64,000 bases of DNA, taken from assembly GCF_017183135.1 (NCBI RefSeq), contig NZ_JADDXW010000008.1, positions 1 through 64,000 on the forward strand, read 5' to 3'. Below are positions 1 to 7,851 of the stretch, in pieces; within the stretch, counting starts at the first letter, position 1, and every line of letters starts with the position of its first letter. Made by a program: the position numbers and the translations under genes. The DNA comes from Aurantimonas marina. Its GTDB lineage: Bacteria; Pseudomonadota; Alphaproteobacteria; Rhizobiales; Rhizobiaceae. The notes under the pieces were generated by a model. The model saw only the letters and a program-made list of their open reading frames with translations. It was not told the origin of the DNA and did not search any database.

Positions 1-118
1 GTGCCGCCGTTTCCATCCGGCGCCGCGACGATTCCCCGAACCCTCTTGCGCCCCGGCAAGGGCCTGCCCTGACTGGACAAAGAGCCGTCAGAAACCGCCA
101 GCCGGAGGCATTGCATCC

Positions 119-334
119 ATGCCCGCACCAGACCGTATCGTCCGCCTGAATACCGTCCTCTCCCGGACGGGCCTGTCTCGCTCAACCATCTACCGCAAGA
201 TCGCCGAGGGCACGTTCCCGGCCCAGATCAGGATCAGCATCAACGGAGCCGGGTGGCGGGAGTCCGATATCGATCGCTGGATCGAAGATCCCGTATCGTG
301 GAGGCCGAGGCGAGAAAACGGTGACGTCAGATAG
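119..334 (+). CDS. AlpA-family helix-turn-helix regulator
   Basis: A 71-residue protein of the AlpA/phage regulator family, small MerR-like DNA-binding proteins that often control excisionase or integrase expression. The recognisable parts are an N-terminal helix-turn-helix (around TGLSRSTIYRKIAEGTFP, residues 18-35) and the family tail GWRESDIDRWI (residues 45-55). The length is normal for the family. It lies about 320 bp from the convergent integrase, the common arrangement in integrated elements, so a role in controlling the element is likely. Its direct targets cannot be read from the sequence. Confidence 0.85.
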   Translation: MPAPDRIVRLNTVLSRTGLSRSTIYRKIAEGTFPAQIRISINGAGWRESDIDRWIEDPVSWRPRRENGDVR

Positions 335-651
335 GCCGGATGCGCGAGGTGGCAGGACGATGGTACGGGCTGTATCATGCGATCCAATTTCCTGTGGAAA
401 ACGGAATCGAACCGCCGGTATGATTTTGGATTGGGTAATTTTGCGGGTACCTGACGTTATCCGCAGTGCAATATTTATCAATAAAATCAAATTGATAGAC
501 TATAAGTTCGACTCCGATTCTGGCGTCGAGATGCCTGTGATTGTCCCTCGTCAGAACGTTTGGCGCAGATTTCGGCGTCGAATTGAGGAGACGACCTCGT
601 CTGGGGATTGATGTTAATCGGTGTTACTATGCAGAGGTCCCGTGGGACGGT
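335..651. other. Gap without a recognised gene; AT-rich with one palindrome
   Basis: I see no convincing gene here. The middle is much richer in AT than the flanks and holds an exact inverted repeat, TATCAAT-N8-ATTGATA, at 476-497. Its place between the AlpA-like regulator and the integrase makes an operator or a recombinase/excisionase binding site plausible, but this is inference from position only. Confidence 0.5.
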
Positions 652-1926
652 TCAGGCAGCAGCTTTGAGCCCCCCCGGAGCGACCGCATCCTCTTGTCTC
701 GATCGGCGCAACCAAGCGATTTCTGCCCCGTTGCCCGCGGCATCGAGAATGACTTGCGAAATTCGTGCCTGTTGCTTTCGCAGGTGGTCGCCAAGCAATC
801 CATCACGCGTAATGTACCCGGCGTTCACTCCTGGCAACGAGTGGTTCATGAGGAGATGAATGTCGAGCTGCGGTATGCCGGCAGCCTGCGCGAGCGTCCG
901 ATACGTCTGGCGGAGTTCGTTGCCCCACTTGGAAAGATCGTCGCGGTCCTCCTTGTGTTCAACCAGGTGGCCTGACTTGCTGTCGGCCGGGAAAAGCCAG
1001 AAGCCCGCCTGGTCTGGGTAGGCAACCCGACCCACGCGCAGTGCCCGGATCACGCAACGGATCATCGGCCGTGACAGTGGGATGTCGAACGCTCTCTCTT
1101 CACCACCCTTGGGCTTCGGGATGTGAAGGAGCCGGCGCCGCAAGTCGATATGCTCAATCCTGATGCTCTTCAAAGCGGTCGGACGGGACCCGCTCAACAA
1201 GGTCAGCAGGTGAAACTCCCGCCGGACGGCATTTTCGAGCTTGGAGAGTTCGACAAACCACCCGGCCAACGGACCCGCGCCCATACCGGTATCGCGGCGG
1301 CGCTCGGCGTTCCAGTCGACCGCCGTCACCGGGTTCACCTTCGAAAGATCGAGATTGGTCTTGCAGGCGTGATTATAGACGGCCCGAAGGCTCCGCATCG
1401 CGCCGTTGGCGATGTAAGCGCCATGTTCCTTCGTGATCTTCTCGTGCCGTTCGGCGACAAGATTTGGTTGGCGTCCGAGGCGAGCCAACGGCTTGTCCAG
1501 CCAGTCCTTGAACAGCCGTTCCATGTGGTCGCGATAGTTCTCAATCGTCCCGGCGCTCCGGCCCTTACGAATCATGTGTCCGTCGCGATAGCGCTCCCAG
1601 GCGGTTCGCAGCGCGATAGCGCCACGCTTAACTGAACGCTCATCATCGGGGCGTTCGCCACGCGCGATCTTGGCCAGAATTTCCTTCGCCTTGCAGCGGG
1701 CGTCTCGGGAGGTGATTTCGCCTGCTTCACCAATCTTCTTTCGGGCGGCGAACTCCCTCATCCCATCGCGCCAAAAGGCTCCTTGGGCGGCAAAGGTCTT
1801 TGTGCGTTTTCCAACCACAAGAACAAAGCCCTTCAGCTCCGTATCGTTGACTTTGTATTGACCGGAAGAGGCGTAGGGCAGCTTGGCCAGCGCCTTGTCC
1901 GTGATCAGCATCGACCGCTCTGTCAT
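652..1926 (-). CDS. Tyrosine recombinase / integrase
   Basis: A 424-residue site-specific recombinase that would integrate and excise the element at tRNA-Arg. The first 90 residues resemble the arm-binding domain of P4-type integrases (DUF4102-like), a core-binding segment follows (about 105-195), and the catalytic domain covers 230-400. Visible active-site residues are Arg248 (SGSRPTAL), the box II arginine Arg339 in NELRQ (the usual His of HxLR is Asn336 here), His362 in MNHS, and the nucleophile Tyr371 in AGYIT. It reads away from the tRNA fragment 175 bp to its right. The His-to-Asn change is tolerated in part of the family, so it need not be inactive. Confidence 0.93.
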   Translation of the reverse strand: MTERSMLITDKALAKLPYASSGQYKVNDTELKGFVLVVGKRTKTFAAQGAFWRDGMREFAARKKIGEAGEITSRDARCKAKEILAKIARGERPDDERSVKRGAIALRTAWERYRDGHMIRKGRSAGTIENYRDHMERLFKDWLDKPLARLGRQPNLVAERHEKITKEHGAYIANGAMRSLRAVYNHACKTNLDLSKVNPVTAVDWNAERRRDTGMGAGPLAGWFVELSKLENAVRREFHLLTLLSGSRPTALKSIRIEHIDLRRRLLHIPKPKGGEERAFDIPLSRPMIRCVIRALRVGRVAYPDQAGFWLFPADSKSGHLVEHKEDRDDLSKWGNELRQTYRTLAQAAGIPQLDIHLLMNHSLPGVNAGYITRDGLLGDHLRKQQARISQVILDAAGNGAEIAWLRRSRQEDAVAPGGLKAAA

Positions 1927-2101
1927 GACCGCACCGAGAATTAGTCTGCGATTAGTCTGCGGAACTTTGCTGTGAAAGTCTGCGAGGTCGACTACGCAAA
2001 ATCCCGAAATTGTACGAATATAATATAGAAATCAGGTGTTTATGTCAAACGTAAGATCGATTATCGAACGATAGCGGTGCGCCGAAAGACCGGACACCCT
2101 T

Positions 2102-2147
2102 ACTACGAATCTGGGGGTCAGAGGTTCGAATCCTTTCGGGCGCGCCA
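2102..2147 (+). other. 3' fragment of tRNA-Arg(ACG); probable attachment site
   Basis: The stretch starts in an anticodon loop (CTACGAA, anticodon ACG), continues through the variable loop, a T-arm with TTCGAAT, and an acceptor strand ending in CGGGCGCG-CCA. The matching 5' half (D-arm and 5' acceptor strand) is absent upstream, so this is not a functional tRNA gene. It fits the duplicated target left at the distal end of an element integrated into tRNA-Arg. Confidence 0.85.
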
Positions 2148-2159
2148 CTCTTTTCTGGG

Positions 2160-2450
2160 TCCATTCTCATCAGATGGTTTACATTTGATACCGGAGAGAT
2201 TGTTTACAGTTTCTCCGGGGCGAATGGGTTTTTGACGGGCTCGACGCAGTCCTCCTTATTGTCGAAGAAGCCGAGATCGTAGTGCATGAAGCTGACGATC
2301 CAAATGCCGTCGTCGACTTCTTTGATGCCGAGCCTTTGGGCCGCCATATCGGTTGAGATGTTGATTTTCTTTCGGTGCATGCGGATGCGGCCGCATGCAG
2401 TCACGAGGATGTCCTTGTCGTGGAACCGGTATTCTAGCGCCGCCAATTGC
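2160..2450 (-). mobile_element. Remnant of an insertion sequence (transposase-end side)
   Basis: The downstream end of an insertion sequence survives. Read on the minus strand, the transposase stop is followed by two TGTAAAC-containing repeats about 29 bp apart, typical of the terminal region of integrase-core elements. The other end is missing; the homology stops near 2450, directly against the neighbouring DUF2793 gene. The remnant lies immediately outside the tRNA fragment. Confidence 0.55.
2204..2446 (-). pseudogene. Truncated DDE (integrase-core) transposase, C-terminal part only
   Basis: The 80 residues match the C-terminal tail shared by a group of rve/DDE transposases: FHDKDILVTACGRI, then RKKINIS, then WIVSFMHYDLGFFD and a terminal NPF motif. 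The catalytic DDE core and the N-terminal helix-turn-helix are absent, so no active enzyme can be made. The apparent Met start is probably fortuitous and the gene is broken at its 5' side near 2450. I cannot fix the IS family from this tail alone; IS481-like is my best guess. Confidence 0.75.
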
Positions 2451-2484
2451 GTAACGGCAGGCTGCGGCGCGGTGTAGGACCGGG

Positions 2485-3819
2485 TTATGCGGTCCAGGCG
2501 TTGAACGCGGCGACAACGCCGACATCGTCGTCGATTTTGGTGATTCCGCCCATCAGCGCCGGGCAGGCAAGCAGCCAGCGATTGCCCTGTGCCTGAGCAT
2601 ACACGCCGAAGGTCGCGGGCATGTAACCATAGGAGGTGCGCGGGTCGACGGCGTCCTGCACGGTCACCGACACCCAGCCGTCGGCTGGCGAAATGGCGAT
2701 CGACGCGGTGTTCGCCTCGCCGTTCTTGTAAAGCGTCTGTCCGTCAAAACGGTGCAGAAGAATGTCGGCGTCCACGGCCCGCAAATAGGCGTGGAAAGTC
2801 AATTTTGGCGGCCGTGCCATCTGTGCGCTGAAACAGTTGAGATAGCCGGTCGTCGCCCCGACCGTGAGCGAGCCCTCCGTTCCCGCGCCGTGGGTGATCT
2901 CGGCCACCCAGAACTCGACGCCGTAGCGGCGATAGGCGGCATCGCGGATCATGTCGAGGAGGTCCTTCACCTGCGGAGCGAGCAGGCCGGCCGGCCCGCC
3001 ATAGTCGGTGTTGTTATGGACGAACTTGCCGAGCCCTGCCGCCGCCGCGCCGTTGTAAAGGCTGAGATAGGCCGGGAAGGCGAAGGCGCCGACGGTCGTC
3101 GCCGAAACCGCGTTGCCGGCGAAGCGCCCGCTGTCCTGCAACAGATTGACGGCGTAGTCCTCGAGAAAATTGGCCTGGGGGAAGGAGGGCTTGCCTGTCA
3201 GGCCGTCGAGGCTCATCGCCTCGACGAAAGCGAGACCGTCCGCACTCGTTTTGAAGGACAGACGGTCGTCGCCCGCCAATCCGATTTCGGCCCGGCCGGA
3301 AAAGCCGGTTTGAAGCACGAGGCTGGCCGTGTCGGCCTCGGTCTGCTTGTTGATCACCAGCCGGTGGTCCCCACCGGCGTGGCTCAGCAGCGTCGCGTCG
3401 GCGGCGACGGCCAGCCGGTTCGTCGCATCTGCTTCGGTGTTCACGCCCAGCAGCATGATGTTCTGAAATTCGCTGGCGGTGGCGCCTGTCGAAACCCACG
3501 TATCGGCCGTGTAAACCAGTAGATCGGCCTCGTCCGCGCACCACGCGAGCCATCCGTCGCGCGGAGTGAAGAAAACCCAGGCACCGTCCTGAAACGCGGC
3601 GACGGCGCCGTCCCGCCCGATCCAGGCGCCGGTTCCGCCGGTGGCGACGATGTGGCGCTCGCCTTCGGCGGAAGTGGCGGGCGGAGCGGACAATGTGCGG
3701 CTCGTGACAGCAAGCATCACCAGCGCGTCGAGGGCGCGCAGCGCCTCGTTGTGGGTAACGTGCTTTTGTGCCTGCGAAGGCAGGATGAAGGGCAAAGAGA
3801 GATTGGCGCTGTTTTCCAT
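2485..3819 (-). CDS. DUF2793 domain-containing protein
   Basis: A 444-residue protein whose first 110 residues match DUF2793: LPFILPSQAQKHVTHNEAL at residues 10-28, then a beta-rich segment with GAWIGRDG and DGAWVFF. The domain occurs in alphaproteobacterial proteins often linked to phage tails, gene transfer agents or surface structures, and is thought to mediate attachment. The remainder (about 130-444) is glycine/alanine-rich without a motif I recognise. No signal peptide or membrane segment is visible. It stands alone, divergent from the sugar cassette on its right. Its function is unknown and the phage connection is inference. Confidence 0.8.
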   Translation of the reverse strand: MENSANLSLPFILPSQAQKHVTHNEALRALDALVMLAVTSRTLSAPPATSAEGERHIVATGGTGAWIGRDGAVAAFQDGAWVFFTPRDGWLAWCADEADLLVYTADTWVSTGATASEFQNIMLLGVNTEADATNRLAVAADATLLSHAGGDHRLVINKQTEADTASLVLQTGFSGRAEIGLAGDDRLSFKTSADGLAFVEAMSLDGLTGKPSFPQANFLEDYAVNLLQDSGRFAGNAVSATTVGAFAFPAYLSLYNGAAAAGLGKFVHNNTDYGGPAGLLAPQVKDLLDMIRDAAYRRYGVEFWVAEITHGAGTEGSLTVGATTGYLNCFSAQMARPPKLTFHAYLRAVDADILLHRFDGQTLYKNGEANTASIAISPADGWVSVTVQDAVDPRTSYGYMPATFGVYAQAQGNRWLLACPALMGGITKIDDDVGVVAAFNAWTA

Positions 3820-3910
3820 GATGGCGTCCCGCGTGATCGTTGCGGCATCAGTCTAATCGCGCTCCCGCGACCGGGGAGAAAATGGCGGGCGGCTCGCCAT
3901 GCGCCTAAGT

Positions 3911-4028
3911 GGCGTTTCCTGAAAAGAGGTGAGCAATTCGAATGGTTGTGGTTCCGTCGAATTGCCGGGATCTGACGAAGATCAAAGATGCCCTCCAGCG
4001 AAATCACTCACCTCTTTTTGAAATCGCC
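3911..4028. repeat. Nested inverted repeats in the DUF2793 / pglC intergenic region
   Basis: A 22-23 bp imperfect inverted repeat (arms 3911-3933 and 4007-4028, core AAAAGAGGTGAG and its complement) encloses an exact 8-bp inverted repeat (CAATTCGA 3934-3941, TCGAATTG 3957-3964). It lies between two divergently transcribed units. Either regulation of both promoters or a fossil insertion end is possible. Confidence 0.6.
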
Positions 4029-4083
4029 ATTAGGGGTTAAACAACCGCCGGAATACGTCACCGGCGAATGCGATAGAGAGACG

Positions 4084-4689
4084 ATGAAGCGGCTTTTCGA
4101 CATCCTGGTATCGGCGCTCGCTCTGGCGATGCTTTCGCCCGTCCTCGCGCTGGTGGCCCTGCTCGTGCGGCTGAAGCTCGGTGCGCCGGTCCTGTTCCGG
4201 CAGATGCGGCCGGGCCTCGGCGGTGAGCCGTTCGAGATGGTGAAGTTTCGCACGATGCTGGACGCGGTCGGACCAGATGGGCGCGCTCTGCCCGACGCCG
4301 AGCGGCTGACGCCCTTTGGCCGGTTTCTGCGAGCCGCGAGTCTCGACGAATTGCCGGAACTGTGGAACGTGCTGAAGGGTGAGATGAGCCTCGTCGGGCC
4401 CCGCCCGCTTCTGATGGCCTATCTTCCGCTGTATTCGCCCGAGCAGGCGCGCCGCCATGAGGTCCGGCCGGGAATTACCGGCTGGGCGCAGGTCAACGGT
4501 CGCAATGCTTTGTCCTGGGAGCAGAAATTCGAATACGACGTGTGGTATGTCGACCACCGCTCCTTGCCGCTCGATCTCAGGATTCTCTGGATGACCGTGC
4601 TCAAGGTCTTTGGCGGATCGGGAGTTTCCGCTCCGGGCGAGGCGACGATGCCGCTCTTCCGTGGCGAGGCCGGAAGGGATTCGAAGTGA
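4084..4689 (+). CDS. Sugar phosphotransferase, PglC-like (phosphoglycosyl transferase)
   Basis: A 201-residue monotopic phosphoglycosyl transferase that moves a sugar-1-phosphate from UDP-sugar to undecaprenyl phosphate at the inner membrane, the first committed step of a surface glycan. One hydrophobic helix (about 6-27) precedes family motifs FEMVKFRTM, LDELPELWNVLKGEMSLVGP and RPGITGWAQVNGR. The size matches short PglC-type enzymes, not the longer WbaP type. I chose ATG 4084, preceded by AGAGAG, because homologous sequence begins there. It overlaps the next gene by 4 bp. With the acetyltransferase and aminotransferase that follow, a bacillosamine-like acetamido sugar is the likely substrate. 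Confidence 0.88.
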   Translation: MKRLFDILVSALALAMLSPVLALVALLVRLKLGAPVLFRQMRPGLGGEPFEMVKFRTMLDAVGPDGRALPDAERLTPFGRFLRAASLDELPELWNVLKGEMSLVGPRPLLMAYLPLYSPEQARRHEVRPGITGWAQVNGRNALSWEQKFEYDVWYVDHRSLPLDLRILWMTVLKVFGGSGVSAPGEATMPLFRGEAGRDSK

Positions 4690-5333
4690 ATCGCACGCTG
4701 CTCGTTCTGGGCGCCGGAGGACATGGCCGTGTGGTGGCCGACGCGGCGCTGGTCATGGGATTCGAGCGCGTCGCCTTCCTCGACGACCGCGTGGTGACGG
4801 TGCAAGCCGATCTGTTCCCGGTCCTCGGTCCTTTGGACGCGCTCGAATCGACGAAGGACGAGTGGCCAGCCGCGATCGCCGCTGTTGGCGACAACCGGGT
4901 TCGCCTTGCTTTGTTTCACCGGTTGCTGCAGGCCGGCTTCGAGACACCTTCCGTCCTTCACCCGTCCGCCGTCGTCAGCCGCAATGCGGTGATCGCGCAA
5001 GGTGTTTTTGCCGCGGCCGGTGTCGTGGTCAATATCGGCGCGCGAATTGGTGATGCCGCGATCCTCAATACCGGAGCGACCATCGATCATGACTGCGCGA
5101 TCGAGGCTGGCGCGCATATCTCACCGGGGGCACATCTGGCAGGCAACGTCACGGTGGAACAGTGCGCGTGGGTGGGCATTGGGTCTGCCTTGAAAAATGG
5201 CGTTCGAATCGGCGCGGGCGCAATAATCGGTGCCGGTTCAGCGGTTGTTCGGGACGTTCCGGCTGATATAACGGTGGCCGGTTCGCCGGCGCGTGCCCTG
5301 GCCAAACGAATGGATGATAGCGGACATTGCTGA
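4686..5333 (+). CDS. PglD/NeuD-family sugar O/N-acetyltransferase
   Basis: A 215-residue left-handed beta-helix acyltransferase. An N-terminal Rossmann-like domain with LGAGGHGRVVAD (about residues 6-17) is followed by hexapeptide repeats (about 95-190) containing the family signature around TIDHDCAIEAGAHISPG, where the His is the expected general base. The start is GTG 4686, overlapping the upstream stop as GTGA, so translation is probably coupled. In the Pgl pathway PglD acetylates UDP-4-amino-sugar made by PglE; the neighbours support that role here. The acyl donor (acetyl-CoA) is inferred from the family. Confidence 0.87.
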   Translation: MNRTLLVLGAGGHGRVVADAALVMGFERVAFLDDRVVTVQADLFPVLGPLDALESTKDEWPAAIAAVGDNRVRLALFHRLLQAGFETPSVLHPSAVVSRNAVIAQGVFAAAGVVVNIGARIGDAAILNTGATIDHDCAIEAGAHISPGAHLAGNVTVEQCAWVGIGSALKNGVRIGAGAIIGAGSAVVRDVPADITVAGSPARALAKRMDDSGHC

Positions 5334-6502
5334 ACACTCCTTTTTCTCCCTGGCCATGCTTCACCGACGAGGAGGCCGACGCCGTCACCCGCGTGCTCAA
5401 ATCGAATCGGGTCAATTACTGGACCGGCGACGAGGGGCGGGAATTCGAGCGGGAATTCGCCGGTTGGGCCGGGACGAGCCATGCCGTTGCCATGGCCAAC
5501 GGCACCCTGGCGCTCGACGCCATCTGGCCGGCACTCGGGATCGGCGCGGGCGACGAGGTCATCTGTACGCCGCGGACCTATCTCGCCTCCGCCTCCACCA
5601 TCGCGATGGCGGGCGCCCGGCCGGTCTTCGCCGACATCGACCGCAACTCGCAGAACATCACGCCCGACACAGTGGCGCCGCTGATCACCGACCGCACCAA
5701 GGCGATCCTGTGCGTTCATCTCGCCGGCTGGCCGTGCGACATGGACGGTTTCCGCGCCCTTGCCGATGCGCACGACCTCGCGCTGGTCGAAGATTGCGCG
5801 CAGGCGCACGGCGCCAGCATCGACGGCCGCCCGGTCGGTTCGTTCGGGGACGTCAACGCGTGGTCCTTCTGCCAGGACAAGATCATGACCACGGGCGGCG
5901 AGGGCGGCATGGTCACCGTCGATGACGACACGTTGTGGGAAAAGATCTGGTCGCTCAAGGACCATGGCAAGAGCTATGACGCGGTCCATCGTCGCCAGCA
6001 CCCGCCGGGGTTCCGCTGGCTGCATGAAAGTTGGGGCACGAACTGGCGCATGACGGAAATGCAGGCCGCGATCGGCCGCATCCAGCTTTCGCGCATGCAA
6101 GATTGGCATGCGGCCCGCAAGCGCAATGCCGAAATTCTCTCGTCCGCGTTCGGGGAAATCGGTGCGTTGCGGACTCCCGCCGTGCCCGACGGCGTCGAGC
6201 ATGCGTGGTACAAATTCTATTCGTTTATCCGCCCTGAGGCGTTGAAGAGCGATTGGTCCCGCGACCGTGCCATGAACGCCATCGTCGCATCCGGGGTCCC
6301 CTGCTATTCGGGAAGCTGCCCGGAAGTCTACCGGGAAAAAGTGTTCGTCGACGCGGGCCTGGCACCGGCGCAACGGCTCCCGAATGCCGTCGAACTGGGC
6401 GAAACCAGCCTGATGTTCCTTGTTCATCCGACCTTGACGGAGGACGAGATGGCTAAGACATGCGACACGGTGCGAACCGTTTTCCGCCAAGCGATGCGCT
6501 GA
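5327..6502 (+). CDS. DegT/DnrJ/EryC1 aminotransferase, PglE-like
   Basis: A 391-residue PLP-dependent sugar aminotransferase that would convert a UDP-4-keto-6-deoxy-sugar to the 4-amino form. Family features are GDEVICTPRTYLASAS (about 75-90), VEDCAQAHGA (about 154-163) and the PLP lysine Lys185 in CQDKIMTTGGEGG. It starts at TTG 5327 and overlaps the acetyltransferase by 7 bp, making a tightly coupled three-gene unit. The dehydratase that should supply its substrate (PglF type) is not in the window. A hairpin at 6649-6673 lies in the downstream gap. Confidence 0.9.
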   Translation: MLNTPFSPWPCFTDEEADAVTRVLKSNRVNYWTGDEGREFEREFAGWAGTSHAVAMANGTLALDAIWPALGIGAGDEVICTPRTYLASASTIAMAGARPVFADIDRNSQNITPDTVAPLITDRTKAILCVHLAGWPCDMDGFRALADAHDLALVEDCAQAHGASIDGRPVGSFGDVNAWSFCQDKIMTTGGEGGMVTVDDDTLWEKIWSLKDHGKSYDAVHRRQHPPGFRWLHESWGTNWRMTEMQAAIGRIQLSRMQDWHAARKRNAEILSSAFGEIGALRTPAVPDGVEHAWYKFYSFIRPEALKSDWSRDRAMNAIVASGVPCYSGSCPEVYREKVFVDAGLAPAQRLPNAVELGETSLMFLVHPTLTEDEMAKTCDTVRTVFRQAMR

Positions 6503-6648
6503 TCGGTCCGGTCGCCTGGACGTGGCTGTGACGGCTTGCCGCCCGTTTGATGAAGGACACCCCTGGCACAGCGTCTTTCCGCGCTGGTGGCGCGAACGGT
6601 TCTGACTTCGGTCGTGCTTCTCCATACTCGCTGCGCAAGGCGCGAAGA

Positions 6649-6673
6649 GCGGAGCCGCGATTTTCGGCTCTGC
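6649..6673. terminator. Hairpin between the sugar cassette and frmA
   Basis: A 9-bp stem, GCGGAGCCG-N7-CGGCTCTGC with one G-T pair, sits in the 236-bp gap between two plus-strand units. There is no clear U-run after it, so termination by this hairpin alone is uncertain. Confidence 0.35.
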
Positions 6674-6738
6674 CGGATTTCCATCGCGGCGCGAAACGTC
6701 TAGCAGGGACGCGGCACCGACAGTTTGGAGATTCGCAG

Positions 6739-7848
6739 ATGAAAACTCGCGCCGCCGTTGCGTTCGAAGCCAAAAAGCCGCTGGAAATCGTCGAACTCGA
6801 TCTCGAAGGCCCGAAGGCCGGCGAAGTCCTCGTCGAAATCATGGCGACGGGAATCTGCCACACCGATGCCTACACGCTGGACGGGCTGGATAGCGAGGGG
6901 CTGTTTCCGTCCGTTCTCGGCCACGAGGGAGCGGGCGTGGTGCGGGAAGTCGGCGCCGGGGTGACGTCTGTGAAGCCGGGCGATCACGTCATCCCGCTCT
7001 ACACTCCGGAATGCCGCCAGTGTAAGTCCTGCCTGTCGGGCAAGACCAATCTGTGTACCGCGATCCGCGCGACCCAGGGTAAGGGCCTCATGCCGGACGG
7101 CACGACACGTTTCAGCTACAAGGGCCAGCCGATCCATCATTACATGGGCTGCTCGACCTTCTCCAACTTCACCGTGCTGCCGGAGATCGCGGTCGCCAAG
7201 ATCCGCGACGATGCGCCGTTCAAGACCGCCTGCTATTGCGGCTGCGGGGTGACGACGGGCGTCGGCGCCGTGGTCAATACGGCGAAGGTGGAGCCGGGCG
7301 CCAACGTCGTCGTCTTCGGCCTCGGCGGCATCGGGCTCAACGTCATCCAGGGCGCGCGGCTGGTCGGCGCCGACAAGATCATCGGCGTCGACATCAACAA
7401 CGACAAGAAGGAGTGGGGGACACGCTTCGGCATGACCCACTTCGTCAATCCGAACGAGATCGAAGGCGATATCGTTCAGCACCTTGTCGAACTGACCGAG
7501 GGCGGCGCCGACTACACCTTCGACTGCACCGGCAACACGATGGTGATGCGCCAGGCGCTCGAAGCCTGTCACCGCGGCTGGGGCGTGTCGGTGGTGATCG
7601 GCGTCGCCGAATCCGGCAAGGAAATCTCGACCCGGCCATTCCAACTGGTCACCGGCCGGGTCTGGAAGGGTTCGGCATTCGGTGGCGCGCGGGGCCGCAC
7701 CGATACGCCGAAGATCGTTGACTGGTACATGAACGGCAAGATCCAGATCGATCCGATGATCACCCATACGCTGAGCCTCGACGAGATCAACAAGGGCTTC
7801 GACCTGATGCACGAGGGCAAGTCGATCCGCTCTGTCGTGGTGTTCTGA
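6739..7848 (+). CDS. frmA: S-(hydroxymethyl)glutathione dehydrogenase (class III alcohol dehydrogenase)
   Basis: A 369-residue zinc alcohol dehydrogenase that oxidises S-hydroxymethylglutathione to S-formylglutathione with NAD, clearing formaldehyde. Catalytic zinc ligands are Cys40 (GICHTD) and His62 (GHEGAG); the structural zinc is held by Cys92, Cys95, Cys98 and Cys106 (CRQCKSC). The NAD-binding loop is GLGGIGL. The CGCGVTTG and [19 protein letters not shown] segments are typical of class III enzymes. I chose ATG 6739 because homology starts there, although the frame is open further upstream. fghA follows after 3 bp, so the two detoxification steps are co-transcribed. Confidence 0.96.
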   Translation: MKTRAAVAFEAKKPLEIVELDLEGPKAGEVLVEIMATGICHTDAYTLDGLDSEGLFPSVLGHEGAGVVREVGAGVTSVKPGDHVIPLYTPECRQCKSCLSGKTNLCTAIRATQGKGLMPDGTTRFSYKGQPIHHYMGCSTFSNFTVLPEIAVAKIRDDAPFKTACYCGCGVTTGVGAVVNTAKVEPGANVVVFGLGGIGLNVIQGARLVGADKIIGVDINNDKKEWGTRFGMTHFVNPNEIEGDIVQHLVELTEGGADYTFDCTGNTMVMRQALEACHRGWGVSVVIGVAESGKEISTRPFQLVTGRVWKGSAFGGARGRTDTPKIVDWYMNGKIQIDPMITHTLSLDEINKGFDLMHEGKSIRSVVVF

Positions 7849-7851
7849 GCC

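Larger units (their letters stand above)
1..2147. mobile_element. Right end of an integrated element (island or prophage remnant)
   Basis: An AlpA-type regulator and a tyrosine recombinase sit just inside a 46-bp copy of the 3' half of a tRNA-Arg(ACG) gene. Such a partial tRNA copy is the usual footprint of tRNA-targeting integrases. The fragment reads on the plus strand, so the intact tRNA and the rest of the element should lie to the left, outside the window. The exact junction is inferred from where tRNA identity ends. Confidence 0.7.

Noticed and set aside
2102-2147. A functional tRNA-Arg gene
   Set aside because: Only the part from the anticodon loop to CCA is present; the D-arm and 5' acceptor strand are missing.
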